Below, piece after piece: positions 10,307 through 20,548 of a DNA stretch of 64,000 nucleotides. The notes beneath the pieces were generated by a model. It was not told where the DNA came from, did not search any database, and saw only the letters and a list, made by a program, of their open reading frames with translations. The first letter of the stretch is position 1, and every line of letters begins with the position of its first letter. Source of the DNA: Dama dama (Eukaryota; Chordata; Mammalia; Artiodactyla; Cervidae); the NCBI RefSeq assembly GCF_033118175.1, contig NC_083693.1, positions 21,792,481-21,856,480 of the forward strand, in the 5' to 3' direction. Made by a program: the position numbers and the translations under genes.

Positions 10307-10880
10307 CATTGCACAGCGTTCTGCGTTACCAGAGCCCGGAAATCCTGCTTCGACCATTTTCACGAAGAGTGGTGTCTCTACAAACGGTACCTCTTTATCT
10401 TCTCAGAATGCTAAAGATGATTATTCAACAGGTTTCATCCACTGTTGTTTGCATTATTTTGGGTAAAACAGTAAGAAAAAGATTTGACGGCTAGTATCTG
10501 AAATGTAGGCAGAAACTCTTTATAGCTTGGCTTTCTCATACATCTTTATCAATCATTAGTGATGCAAGATGAACTAGAAGCAGAGTTTAAAGGTTTTGTA
10601 AGGTTTTGAAGGCTCTGTAAGGCACAGGATGTGGTCAAATCCCTTCCCCAGGGTGACACCACACGCAGGAAACCAAGGACCCCAGGGGTTGGAGGACTCT
10701 GAAATCAGGTCTACCAGAGTCCCCAGGTATTCAAGAAGATCTGGACATTTTTGTGTGAGTTTCCCAATTCTCCAGTATTGGCAAATAATTCAAATAATTT
10801 CCAGTAAGTCCCCTATACATGAATTCTGTTCCAAGAGAGTGTTCAAAAGTCCATTTTGCTGGTCAGGCCAACAAAGGTAG
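10307..10880. other. single-copy stretch
   Basis: No repeat recognised. The span 10060-10236 before the CTCF-like pair is also unassigned. Confidence 0.35.
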
Positions 10881-11192
10881 CCTCAGTTCAGTTCAGTCGC
10901 TCAGTCGTGTCCAACTCTGCAACCCCATGGACTGCAGCACCCCAGGCCTCCCTGTCCATCACCAGCTCCCGGAGTTTACTCAGACTCATACCCATCGAGT
11001 CGGTGATGCCATCCAACCATCTCATCCTCTGTCGTCCTCTCCTCCTCCTGCCCTCAATCTTTCCCAGCATCAGGATCTTTTCAAATGAGTCAGTTCTTCA
11101 CATCAGGTGGCCAAAGTATTAGTTTTAGCTTCAGCATCAGTCCTTCCAATGATTATTCAGGACTGATTTCCTTTAGGATGGCCTGGTCTAGG
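10881..11192 (-). mobile_element. BovB 3' end, antisense
   Basis: Plus strand starts with the typical terminus cagttcagttcagtcgctca and continues through 'ggcctccctgtccatcacca', 'catctcatcctctgtcgtcc' and 'gtccttccaatgattattca' to 'gatttcctttaggatggcct'. On the minus strand this is the BovB C-terminal coding tail (a GRRRRGRQRMRWLDGITDSM block) plus 3' UTR, heavily 5'-truncated. Confidence 0.85.
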
Positions 11193-11196
11193 CACC

Positions 11197-11555
11197 CAAA
11201 TAACAAAACTGGCTATATAGTACTGTGCTGTATGTAATAGGTTTATAATACTTTTCACACAAATAATATATAAAAAACAAACACAAAAATAGAGGAAACA
11301 TTTTTAATCTTAGAGGGCAGTGCCTTGAAAAGTACAGTAGCACGGTACAATAGCTGGCATGCAGGGGCTGGCATCAAGTGAACAGACAAGAGTTACTGAT
11401 GGAGGAGGGAGCAGAGGTGGGAGACGGTAGAGCTGAAGGGTCGTCAGCAACAGGAGATGGAGTGTCGCTCACGCCTAACGTTGATGGAATGCACATTCGC
11501 ATCTTTGAAAGTTTGAAACTTGAGGGCTCCTGTGTAGGGGACCTACTGTAAACAG
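11197..11555 (-). mobile_element. Tigger-like (pogo/Tc1-mariner) DNA transposon remnant
   Basis: 'agtgccttgaaaagtacag', 'ggcatgcaggggctggcatc', 'agacaagagttactgatgg' and 'cttgagggctcctgtgtagg' are words I associate with an old Tigger-type transposase 3' part read in reverse. Middle portions are deleted. The class is more secure than the family name. Confidence 0.45.
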
Positions 11556-11710
11556 GTGATGGCTATGAGCGCAGTGCAGTGGTTGCCTGCCAGCCAGCAG
11601 CTCATGTGTTCCTGGAAGAGTTAGGAAGGGCGGGAGTGAGGCTAGAAGGGGCCAGGAAGGGATGCTGGGGGCCAGGACCACCACACAACTTCACTCTGGG
11701 TTTCGCCCCT

Positions 11711-11905
11711 TGAAAGTGAAAGTGTTAGCCCCTCTGGTGTGTCCAACTCTTTGCAACCCCACGGACTGTAGCCCACCAGGCTCCTCTGTCTATGGGATTC
11801 TCCAGGCAAGAACACTGCAGTGGGAAGCCATTCCCTTCTCCAGGGGATCTTCCTGACCCAGGGATTGAACCTGCCTCTCCTACACTGGCAGGTGAATTCT
11901 TTAAT
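11711..11905 (-). mobile_element. Bov-tA SINE, antisense
   Basis: Starts with the reversed tail tgaaagtgaaagtgttagcc and reaches the reversed B box (minus strand ggttcaatccc). The last head bases are cut off at 'gaattctttaatct', so the A box is incomplete. Confidence 0.88.
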
Positions 11906-12539
11906 CTCCAGAACACTTGTCACTAAAAAAGAATGCAGGTTTCTATGAAAGAGGTGTTTTCTTCAAAGAGCATCCCTCAAAGAAGTATTCACTATTTGAA
12001 CGTTTAAATAGTACTAAATCTACTCCCTTAGATTGTTTTCTTTGGCTTTATTGGCAGGGAAATCATTCTTCCTACTTGTGCCATAGAAATATTTTCGTAA
12101 ATAATGATTGCCATAATATTTCTAAGTGACTCATCTAATTTTTGTATATATTGAAAATTTATTTGTTAGTTTTCCTGATTATGGGAAAGTAATATTTGCC
12201 CTTTGGGGGCAGGAAGTCAAACACTATATGGACACTTTCTAAGCCATAAAAATCAATTTCCTCTCACAGTGCTCCCCTTCCCCATCATGGTGTCAGGGTT
12301 GAATATGCTTTACAGACTTTCTTATGAGACTTCAATACATATAAATAGGAGATAAATATGCAAATCTAAGTACTTATAGTTTGTTTTACCAACATGGATA
12401 ATACTGGTTTGTAATCCACTTTTCACATAATGATATAATTTGATAAATTGATTGATTTGCTGATCGGATTCTTGGAGGTCATCATCCCCAACAGACTTAT
12501 AATTTGTGTTCAAATTGTAACCCCACCATTTACCAATAG
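11906..12539. other. AT-rich single-copy stretch
   Basis: Possibly contains decayed L1 3' UTR around 12340-12450 (a gtttgtaatccacttttcac block), but not enough to assign. Confidence 0.35.
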
Positions 12540-12990
12540 TAATAGATGATATCCTGATCTTGTTTCTGTCTTTAATGGAAATATTTCTATTTTTTCATAA
12601 TTGAGCATAAAGCTGACTTTGGTTTACTATGTGTAATATTTTTAACATGTCAAAGAAGTATTCATTTATTTCTATTTAGAAATGATTGATTTTATTTTAA
12701 ATCATGGATGGACATCAGCTCTTATTAAAATACCATCTTGACATCTATTGAGACATTTATGATTTTTTTTCACTTTATAGTATCATTAATTATTGTAATA
12801 GATTTCCTTTTTCAGGATTTATCTTTGAATGTTGGCATAAGCTTTACTTCACTATAGCGTGTTTTTCTTATAATGTTCTCCGCAACTATCTTTTGTAGGA
12901 TGTGGGATTAGCCTGTGGTTTTCTTTTCTTCAGGATTCGCTTTTATTGTAATTCTGGTGTGAAAATTAACAAAAGGAAACTTCAACTAAA
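12540..12990 (-). mobile_element. old L1 ORF2 fragment, antisense
   Basis: The order of reversed ORF2 phrases is kept: 'atcttgacatctattgagac' ('tctgcatctattgagatgat' in L1), 'aggatttatctttgaatgtt', 'cttttgtaggatgtgggatt' and 'gcctgtggttttcttttctt'. These come from the reverse-transcriptase region. Every frame is broken. An L1M-age copy. Confidence 0.65.
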
Positions 12991-13005
12991 GAAAAAAAAT
13001 CATTA

Positions 13006-13218
13006 GGCTTCCCAGGTGGCGCTAGTGGTAAAGAATCTGCTTGCTAATGCTGGAGACATAAGAGAGGTGGGTTCAATCCCTGGGTCAGGAAGATCCCCTG
13101 GAGGAAGTAACCCACTCCAGTATTCTTGCCTGGAGAATCCCATGGACAGAGGGGCCTGGTGGGCTACAATCCATGGGGTCACAAAGACTTGGACACGGAC
13201 TAAAGTGACGTAACACAA
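13006..13218 (+). mobile_element. Bov-tA SINE with aggtggcgctagtgg head
   Basis: Full head-to-tail copy. This subfamily has caggtggcgctagtggtaaa at its start, where other copies have 'ctggtggctcagatggtaaa'. That head resembles a CTCF core. The B box is ggttcaatccc. The tail ends gacgtaacac. Confidence 0.92.
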
Positions 13219-13594
13219 CTAAAATTGGAGTCAGGAAGACCTATAGAGGGAACTCTCACACTCTTGTCAATTACTGTCAACAGGAAGATGTCAGTGACTC
13301 CAACAGGAAGAAGTCAGTTATGCATCTCAGCGGCAAAAGAGGTACCTTATACTCCTCAAAAGAAAGTGGAGATGCTTTACTACCCTGGCAGGAGGGAGGA
13401 AGACTTCCTTCTCACTCAGCAACAAGCCCAGCCAATGGATAATGCTGCAGCCCAGCCAATGAGAAATCACCATCACCTGAGTCTGTCATTTCCCCTAGTG
13501 AACATCCATGTTTTCTTAGCTGATGACTTTATTTCCTCGTCCGTTTCTCCTTACTGTAAAAGCTGTCCTGTTGTATAATCCCTCAGAGTATGTG
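13219..13594. other. unassigned stretch, LTR-like texture
   Basis: Contains a doubled cagcccagccaatgg/cagcccagccaatga phrase (two CCAAT-like boxes) and 'tgttgtataatccctcagag', reminiscent of a retroviral LTR promoter. I cannot confirm it. The 117-codon plus frame (13225-13578) has no known domain. Confidence 0.3.
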
Positions 13595-13930
13595 TGTGCC
13601 AAAAGACATATCCAAGAAGTTCATAGCATTGATATTCTTAGTAGCCTCAAACTGGAAATAATTCAAATATCCATCAGCAGTAGAATATTGACATAGACTG
13701 TGCATGCTATACATTTGTGAAAACAAATTAACCAAATCCAGTTGCAAAAATGTGAGTGAATTTCACAAATATAATGGTAAAAAAAAAAAAAAAAATCCAG
13801 GGGACAAAGAATATGTACTTAAGGATTTTAAAAAATGAAGTTCAAAAGCGGGCAATACTAATGGTAGAAATTTAGACAATGGGTGGGTAAAATGAAGAGA
13901 GGGCATGAAAGGGGTCAGTTGTGGTAGGAA
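13595..13930 (+). mobile_element. old L1 3' part, sense
   Basis: 'aagaagttcatagcattgat', 'actggaaataattcaaatat', 'ccatcagcagtagaatattg', 'gtgaatttcacaaatataa' and 'gaagttcaaaagcgggcaat' match the end of L1 ORF2 and the region after it in order. An internal A run sits at about 13779-13795. Confidence 0.7.
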
Positions 13931-13941
13931 TAGTATTCTTT

Positions 13942-14061
13942 AAAAAAAAATTGGCTGTGCCGCACAGCGCTCGAGATCTTAGTTTTGCTACCAGGGATTG
14001 AACCCATGCCCCACACAGTGGAAGTGCGGAGTCTTAACCACTGGACCACCAGGGAAGCCCC
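13942..14061 (-). mobile_element. CHR-type SINE, antisense
   Basis: ttggctgtgccgcacagcgc, 'gggattgaacccatgcccca' and 'gagtcttaaccactggacca' ending 'ccagggaagcccc' is the reversed cetartiodactyl CHR-2 type tRNA SINE. This family is shared with whales and so is older than Bov-tA. Confidence 0.85.
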
Positions 14062-14373
14062 AGGGGTAGTGTTATATATCTCTATATGTATTATAACTAC
14101 ATAGATTTTTTTTTTATGTTGTGCTTTTCATTGCCAAAAATAAAGAATTTTTAAAATTTTAAATTATTTTTCAATTGAACGATAATCCTTTACATAATTT
14201 TGTTGTCTTCCACCAAACAAAAATTAAAGCTTTTAAAAGACAAGTACTATTAATAAATATCCCATCCTTTCTGTACAAAATCTCTGGTTTTCTCCAGGTG
14301 TCTCCTGCCAGGCTGCTAATTAACTGCATTGGGTATGTTGCTGCCTACAAGGATGATTGTGTACAATGTCTTT
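14062..14373. other. AT-rich single-copy stretch
   Basis: No repeat or coding signal recognised. Confidence 0.35.
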
Positions 14374-14570
14374 CAATTCCCTGATAGCTCAGTTGGTAAA
14401 GAATCTGCTTGCAATGTGGGAGACCTGGATTCAATCCCTGGGTTGGGAAGCTCCCCTGGAGAAGGGAACAGTTACCCACTCCAGTATTCTGGCCTGGAGA
14501 ATTCCATGGACTGTTTAGTCCATGGGGTTGGAAAGACTCGGACATGACTGAGTGACTTTCACTTTCATAT
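14374..14570 (+). mobile_element. Bov-tA SINE, sense
   Basis: Complete head (gatagctcagttggtaaaga) to tail (gagtgactttcactttca). The B box is altered to gattcaatccc. Confidence 0.92.
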
Positions 14571-14577
14571 CTTGTTA

Positions 14578-14785
14578 GTTTAAAACAGCAATAATAATTT
14601 ATTAACTCACAGTATCTGTACCTCAGGGATTCAGAGGGGGCACAGCAGGTCGTGTGCTTCTGTATAGTATCTGGAGCCTTAGCTGAAAAACTTACAGGTG
14701 GAGGCCTGGAACCATCTGGTGACTTGAGTGGGGTGGAAAGATTTGCTCCCAGGTGTAAACTCATGGGGCTGCTTGAGTGTCCTTT
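14578..14785 (-). mobile_element. MLT1-like MaLR LTR, 3' half, antisense
   Basis: 'aatttattaactcacagtat' (reversed polyadenylation end), 'cctcagggattcagaggg' and 'gggctgcttgagtgtcct' follow an old MaLR-type LTR read in reverse. It stops abruptly at about 14785. The matching other half resumes at about 16062, so the LTR appears split by later insertions. Confidence 0.5.
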
Positions 14786-14837
14786 TATTTATCTATTTTT
14801 ATTTCTTAACTTTTTTTTTTCCACATTGTAGCTTGTG

Positions 14838-15705
14838 TTTTATTTAACTTTTTATTATGGAAACTTTTAAACATTTGCAGAAGAATGTGGCCTAAGAAAT
14901 CCCCTTATAGCTAATCAAGCTTCAACAATTAAAACCAACTCATAGTCAATCTTGCTTCACCTCTACTCTCCAGTCAACTCTCCCCCATATAATTTTGGAG
15001 CAAACATCAGAAATCATATAATTTAATTCTTAAATTTTTCATTGTGTGTGTGTGTGTGTGTGTTAGTTACTCAGTTGTATCTGACTCTTTGGGACCCTGT
15101 GAACTGTAGCCCACCAGGCTACATAATTCCTTTGTCCGAGGAATTCTCCAGGCAAGAATACTGGAGTGGGTAGCCATTCCTTTCTCCAGGGGATCTTCCC
15201 AAGCCAGGGATCGAACCCAGGTCTCTTGCATTGCAGAAGGATTCTTTACCATCTGTGCCACTAGGGAAGCTCAAATTTTCAATATAGATCTCTAAAAGAT
15301 AGGGGCCTTCTCGTGTGATAAGGAATTTGAAAAAAAAAATCTCTACAGCATGATGACACTCAAAATAAAATTAATGGTAACTCCTTGATATCATCAAAAC
15401 ACATTCAGTGTGTTCCAATTTCCAGCTATTTTATAATATTATAATTTTTGTGGTATATTTGATTTGATATTTAAATAAGGTCCACACCTTAAGATTTGTC
15501 AAAATGCCTCAATTCTATTTTAATCTGCAACTCTCTCTCTTTTCTCCCCCTTGTAATTTATTTGTTGAAGAAACTGGGTCATTTGTCCTGTGATCTTATC
15601 TACAGTCTAGATTTTACTGAGTGCATCTTTTGGTATAGTTTAATATGGCTTTCAGTCCTATGTGTTTCCTGAATACTAGTAGCTGAAAATATGATCACAT
15701 GGAAC
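14838..15705 (-). mobile_element. old L1 3' UTR, antisense, with a Bov-tA insertion
   Basis: The left part has 'gaaacttttaaacatttgca', 'agcttcaacaattaaaacca' and 'ctcatagtcaatcttgcttc'. After the SINE at 15043-15272 it resumes with 'atagatctctaaaagatagg', 'cattcagtgtgttccaattt', 'tttgttgaagaaactgggtc' and 'catttgtcctgtgatctt'. These follow L1M 3' UTR order without loss at the insertion point. Confidence 0.75.
15043..15272 (-). mobile_element. Bov-tA SINE inserted in L1, with TG tail and TSD
   Basis: Begins with (TG)n expanded from the SINE tail (15044-15062), then ttagttactcagttgtatct. The B box is intact (reversed gggatcgaacc at 15207-15217). Candidate duplications are aaatttttcat at 15032-15042 and aaattttcaat at 15273-15283. 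There is a nine-base insertion-like change around 15120-15130 (acataattc). Confidence 0.88.
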
Positions 15706-15712
15706 ATCTTTT

Positions 15713-15790
15713 TAATTTTTTTTAGTTTCATTTATTTTTATTTTTTTATTTTTTATTTTATTTTTATTTTTTTTATTTTTTATTTTCACA
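15713..15790. repeat. T/A-rich simple repeat
   Basis: Runs of TTTTA/TTTAT units on the plus strand, lying between two L1 3' ends. It may derive from L1 poly(A) tails. Confidence 0.8.
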
Positions 15791-15811
15791 TTCACAGGTG
15801 GCATTGTTGTT

Positions 15812-16040
15812 TTTTATTAGATTACTTAAATTTTTTTTCATCACAGTAAAGTTGATCTCCAGTGTTGTTTGTTTCAGGTGTATAGCAGAATGAATCAGTT
15901 ATACATACACATGTATCCACTCTTTGGGGAATGAACTGGGAGATTAGGATTGACATATACACAGTGCTATATATAAAATAGACAACTAATAAGGACCTAC
16001 TATAGAGCACAGGGAACTTTACTCGAAACTCTGAAATTAA
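15812..16040 (-). mobile_element. L1 3' end with inverted upstream part
   Basis: Positions 15830-15925 are the L1 terminus in reverse (T run, agtaaagttgatctccagtg, 'atgaatcagttatacataca'). Positions 15926-16040 are the adjacent L1 segment in the opposite orientation ('gaatgaactgggagattagg', 'ctaataaggacctactatag', 'cacagggaactttactc'). The two parts are neighbours in the intact L1, with about 40 bases missing. That fits a 5' inversion by twin priming in a minus-strand insertion. Confidence 0.7.
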
Positions 16041-16061
16041 GTGTTCTTTAAGATTTCTTAT

Positions 16062-16262
16062 GACTTCTCCCAAGAGACCAAGGCAGAAGTGACAATATAT
16101 TTTATAAGCTAGCCTTGGAAGCCGTACGATAGACCTTCCAAAGTATTGTCCTGGTTACACAGTCCAGCAATAATTCAATGAGTACGGAAACACTCCAGGT
16201 GTGACTATCAGGAGGAGAGGAAGGTTGAGACTTGCTGGGTAGAACAGGGCTAACCATTAACG
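16062..16262 (-). mobile_element. MLT1-like LTR, 5' half, antisense
   Basis: 'aagagaccaaggcagaagtg', 'tataagctagccttggaagc', 'gtcctggttacacagtccag' and 'ggtgtgactatcaggagg' continue the MaLR-type LTR interrupted at about 14785. About 1.28 kb of later insertions separates the halves. Confidence 0.5.
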
Positions 16263-16658
16263 TGTTTACTAAGGTGTCTACTTCCTGTACTTCCCCATAA
16301 GTACTCTGGACTTCAATACAACATTCACTTGAAATAAATTTTTATTAATGTTACTTACAAAATAGCATCAATGAGTGAACCAAGAGGGGCAGCCTATTTT
16401 TAGATGTTTTTATTATTACCGTGATCGAATGAAACTAAATGAACTATGTAATCAGCTCAGGTTCTTCAATATGGGCATAAAAAGAGTATCTACCTCATTG
16501 AAATCTTTTGAGGATTAAAGAAATTATTATTCTTATTAGAATACTGATTCTTTGAAAAATTATAATAAAGCAAGAAAACTCAGAAGTATTGGTTAACAAA
16601 GGATAAGTCTAATGACACAAACCAGTTGAGCAGGTTTTAAATACTGTGATGACAAAAT
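16263..16658. other. AT-rich single-copy stretch
   Basis: Nothing recognised. Confidence 0.35.
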
Positions 16659-16836
16659 GAAAGTGTTAGTGTGTCTGACTCCTTGCAACCCTATGGACAA
16701 CAGGCTCCTCTGTCCATAGAATTCTCCAGGCAAGAATACTGTACTAGGTAGCCATTCCCTTCTTCAGGGGATCTTCCTGACCCAGGGATTGAACTGAGGT
16801 CTGCAGATTCTTTACTGAGTCACCAGGAAAGCCCAA
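16659..16836 (-). mobile_element. Bov-tA SINE, antisense, with small deletions
   Basis: Tail to head in reverse, with deletions near 'ctatggacaacaggctcctc' and in the head region. Short candidate TSD acaaaat at 16652-16658 and 16840-16846. Confidence 0.88.
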
Positions 16837-17599
16837 ATAACAAAATAGTCATGTATAATATTTTCCAAAAAATTTAAAGGCATATTTATGAAAACATAAA
16901 CAAAATTAACAAAACTTCATCAACGGAACAGAACCTAAACAGAGCAACCAACGTTGAAAAGTAGCTGCATATTTTGTCTTGAATAAAGTTTTCAACCTGA
17001 TAGCTCCTCCTCATATCCCCCGATTCTTAGAGAACTTTCTTGTTTGTAAATTCTTTTTATGGTCTTTACCGCATCGCCCTCACGGACATGTAGAGAGTTA
17101 GGCCAGTAGGTATATTTCTCATTTTACTAAGAAAGAAGCAGATGATCAGAAAAGTTAAATAATTTATGGACTGTCATAAGCTGGTAAATCTCTGAGCACG
17201 AACTCTCGTTTAACATATTATTATTACATTGCCTTCAATAGAACAACGTGAATTTAGACTTAAATTGTCACAAAAAACTAAATTTATGTTCCAAATGCCC
17301 CACACAATTATCAATAAACCTAGGCATGACCATCCCCCTATGAGCAGGAGCTGTAACACAGGTTTCCGCAACAAAACGTGAAGAAGGCAGAAAAATGTGC
17401 ATGCTGTTTTAGAAAGACGTTAGGTAAAAATTCATAAGCATCATTTAAACACTTGTTAATTGAAATAATCCAGGGTACTTCAAATACTGGAAACTCTCAA
17501 AGTTTAACTTTTTCCAGTAACATTTTCAGGGAAAGCAGCTGAATGGTCAATTTAGAATGCTGACAGTTTATGAATTATTCTTGAGTTTACTCAAGTAAA
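16837..17599. other. single-copy stretch with a MIR fragment
   Basis: Positions about 17115-17215 follow MIR order with heavy divergence (attttactaagaaagaagc, then 'cagaaaagttaaataattta'). The rest is unassigned. Confidence 0.45.
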
Positions 17600-17790
17600 C
17601 TTTCCTGGTGGCTCAGATGGTAAAGAATCTGCCTGCAATGCAGGAGACCTGTGTTAGATCCCAGGTCAGAAAGATCCTCTGGAGAAGAGAATGGCTACCC
17701 ACTCCAGTATTCTTGCCCGGGAGAATCCCGTGGACAGAGGAGCCTGGCAGACTACAGCAAATGGACACAACTGAACGACTAACACTTACT
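17600..17790 (+). mobile_element. Bov-tA SINE, sense
   Basis: The A-box region is well kept (tggtggctcagatggtaaag). The B box is destroyed (gttagatccc). The tail is shortened and ends 'ctgaacgactaacactta'. Confidence 0.92.
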
Positions 17791-19106
17791 TAAATGAGTC
17801 TGAAAATGTGATTTTTCTAGACCTGTCATTTCATGCTTGTAGACTGAGGTAGATTTGGTAATTCTCAGCAATTTTACACCAGTAGAAAATGTTATGGTCT
17901 GTTGTAAACAACAATCACCCCAGACATTGCAGAAAATCCAGGCTCAGGGAGGCTTTTGTTATGCTTTAAGTCTCTCGAATTTTGTGTAAGATTTCATTTT
18001 TGTCTCTACCATCTTATGTGTTTTGCATTCTCTCCTTCTGATTTTCTGGTCTGCTTAAAGCAAGAAGAGATTTCTGCATCCACAGAACCCAGCAAGTCTT
18101 AGCCATGTTTACATTCTTTCCTGCATATTTCTTCACCCAGCAGCGCCTCAGCCCTGAAGAGTGTTCAAGGGTAAACACGATTCTTTATATGGACTTGAAG
18201 AAGAGGTAACCCAAGCAAATATCATGTGACTCCAAGCCTTTGAAAGCTAATATTTAGCAACCTCTTGTGTTCTTCACTTTCAAAATATTTGTCTCTGGAA
18301 ATAATGTGAGAACGAAATTGTTAAGGGGAAGTCAAAGTGGACGAGACCCAGTACTCAGATGTTTCTCTCTTGGTGTCTGAGACTTGGACAGATCAAAGGG
18401 GTGCCTTCCCTCACCTGTGGTGATTCTGCAACAACAAAGCCTGTAATCTGAGACACAAACTCTATACCTCAGTCACTTGCAGAGGAATGGCAACTTAGGG
18501 TTTTAGTTTAGGGAATTTCAAAAATCATAAATACAAATGTGGCATCAACACAAGGGGACACTTTGCCAAATTTAAGGTTATTTTCAATGTTGGGATTGCA
18601 AGCTCAATATTTAACAGTAAAAACAAACACTTCAATGATAATAAAAACCGGATCCTGACTTTCAGAATTGCTTTTTAGTAATTGAAACGTTGATTGTTGA
18701 TGGTTTGGGTGAAATGAAGCATACACTTTACGTTTACATCAAATATTAAATAACCTTTTGAAAAAACGTTAAGTCTAATAGAGCATAATCTTTGAAACAC
18801 ACTTAAAAGGACTTATTAAAAGATCATTAAAGTCCATTTAAGAGGTTGACAAATTGAAGATGACCATAAGATGTAGGTGATGAATTCTTTATTTTGAAGA
18901 GCTAACTGAACTCAAACCCATTTTTATCATTATTCTTGACAATGAAAAATCAAATATTAGCCACATCTTTAAAGAGGGATTTAGTGATCTTACTAAATTC
19001 CTTGCAAGCTTAAAAATTAAGAGTAAGTCTCATCCAAATATTTGGTTATTAATATTGCCATTAGAGGCTGTAAAGTATAAATCTATGCTGTAAATCAAAA
19101 ACTCAC
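17791..19106. other. repeat-poor single-copy stretch
   Basis: About 1.3 kb without a recognised transposon, notable in such a repeat-dense window. Both strands are broken by stops. It may hold regulatory or old unrecognised repeat DNA, but no specific site is visible. Confidence 0.4.
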
Positions 19107-19400
19107 AAAAATTCATTTATTCAACAAGTCTTTAATGGGCACCATGTACCAAGTTCAATGCCGAGGATTTGGGTAAAGCCCTGACTAGCAAAGTCTCTTT
19201 TCTCATGGGCCCGAGCATTTAGCAGAGAAACATTAGACAGAATTGAATGCTATGATTAGAGACTGGAAGGACCCCCCAAAATATACAACCCCTCCAGGGG
19301 CGTCAGGGAAGTGGTATTCTAGAGGGTTATTCAGACGAAGGCTCATTAGGAGGAAGCCACGTGAAGGGGGAAATGTTTCTATGCTTCATCTCCTTCTCCA
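19107..19400 (+). repeat. ancient mammalian repeat
   Basis: 'ttcatttattcaacaagtct', 'gggcaccatgtaccaagttc' and 'ggaagccacgtgaaggggga' follow the order of the old 'ttcattcaacaaatatttattgagc' repeat, including its downstream part. Same family as at 1440, 38640 and 57136. Confidence 0.5.
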
Positions 19401-20111
19401 GAGGAAAACACTGCGTTCTCTGGATTAGTAAAGAGACCTCCTCTTAGTGAGGAGCTTGGTGTTGGTACAGTCACCCTACTTTAGGACAAGAGGCATGTTT
19501 GGGCCTCAGAAAAAGGAGATGACACAGGAGGATGTCAGCAAGTTCCAAGATGCCCGGGGTGTTAGAGGGAGGGTGTCCTCCAAGGCTTATATCCAGGGCT
19601 AGAAAGTAGATCTCATTCCAGGTGTCCATGATCCCAGTGGCTTGGGCAATTCAGTCTCATTCAGGCTGACTGGTGAGTGGATATGTCTTGGTTTTAGTGA
19701 AACTCAGCATGTGATAAGAACCTGGTGATCATGGTATGGCCAATGACTGGCAGATGGGAGGAACTAAATGGAGGGAGAAGGCAGAAAGATCCAGACTGTG
19801 CAGAGAAGAGGTTATCAAGCGTCACACAGATGGTCACTGCTTAAGAGATAACCTCACCGGGGTTCCAGTGGATTCCTCAGTCTAGCCCAGGAAAAAGCCA
19901 ACCACCAAGGATGGTTTAAGAAACTCAGGGAGTTGGGGCCAGAAAAGCAGGGACTTGCCAAGGAGAGGCGATCCAACTTCATTCTGCTCAAGCGTCACCT
20001 GAACAGAGGTTTATTTAGCTCTTAAAAAATGTGAAACGCTCACATCTAGTTGTTGAGATATGCATCTTAACTTGGTCATCCAGTAGCTATGACTCCTTGG
20101 GAAATGGAGCC
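19401..20111. other. single-copy stretch
   Basis: No repeat or coding signal recognised. Slightly G-rich on the plus strand. Confidence 0.35.
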
Positions 20112-20240
20112 TCTCTTGGTTTAGTATTCTCTTGTGAGACTGTAGACAATAACACCTACCTTATAGGGCTCTTGTGAGGGTTACATGATCAATAGCAGGT
20201 AACGTGACTAAGGAACGCCTGGAAGGTCACCATGTGAGGT
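20112..20240 (+). repeat. MIR SINE fragment
   Basis: 'ctcttggtttagtattctct' then 'aataacacctaccttatagg' and 'gctcttgtgagggttacatg' matches the part of MIR after the tRNA-like head. Confidence 0.65.
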
Positions 20241-20339
20241 TGTGTAGGTTGGCTACTATACAACTCTGGGCAAATGTCTATTTGATGGTGCCCAGCTGAG
20301 CTAAGGAGTTCAGAATTGATCTGACCTTATATTAGTATC

Positions 20340-20536
20340 CGGGCTTCCCTGGTGGCTCAGCTGGTAAAGAATCCGCCTGCAATGTGAGAGACCTGGGTTC
20401 AATCCCTGGGTTGGGAAGATCCCCTGGAGAAAGGGAACGGCTACCCACTCCAGTTTTCTGGCCTGGAGAATCCCATGGACTGTATAGTCCAGGGGGTTGC
20501 AAAGAGTCGGACACAAGTGAATGACTTTCTCTTCGC
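20340..20536 (+). mobile_element. Bov-tA SINE, sense, with TSD
   Basis: Complete copy with A-box tggtggctcagctggtaaag and B box ggttcaatccc. It is flanked by tatattagtatc (20328-20339) and tatattaatatc (20537-20548), a 12-base duplication with one mismatch. Confidence 0.95.
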
Positions 20537-20548
20537 TATATTAATATC

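Noticed and set aside
13225..13578. 117-codon plus frame after a SINE, considered as a gene start
   Set aside because: No family match. The stretch looks more like an unclassified LTR or plain single-copy DNA.
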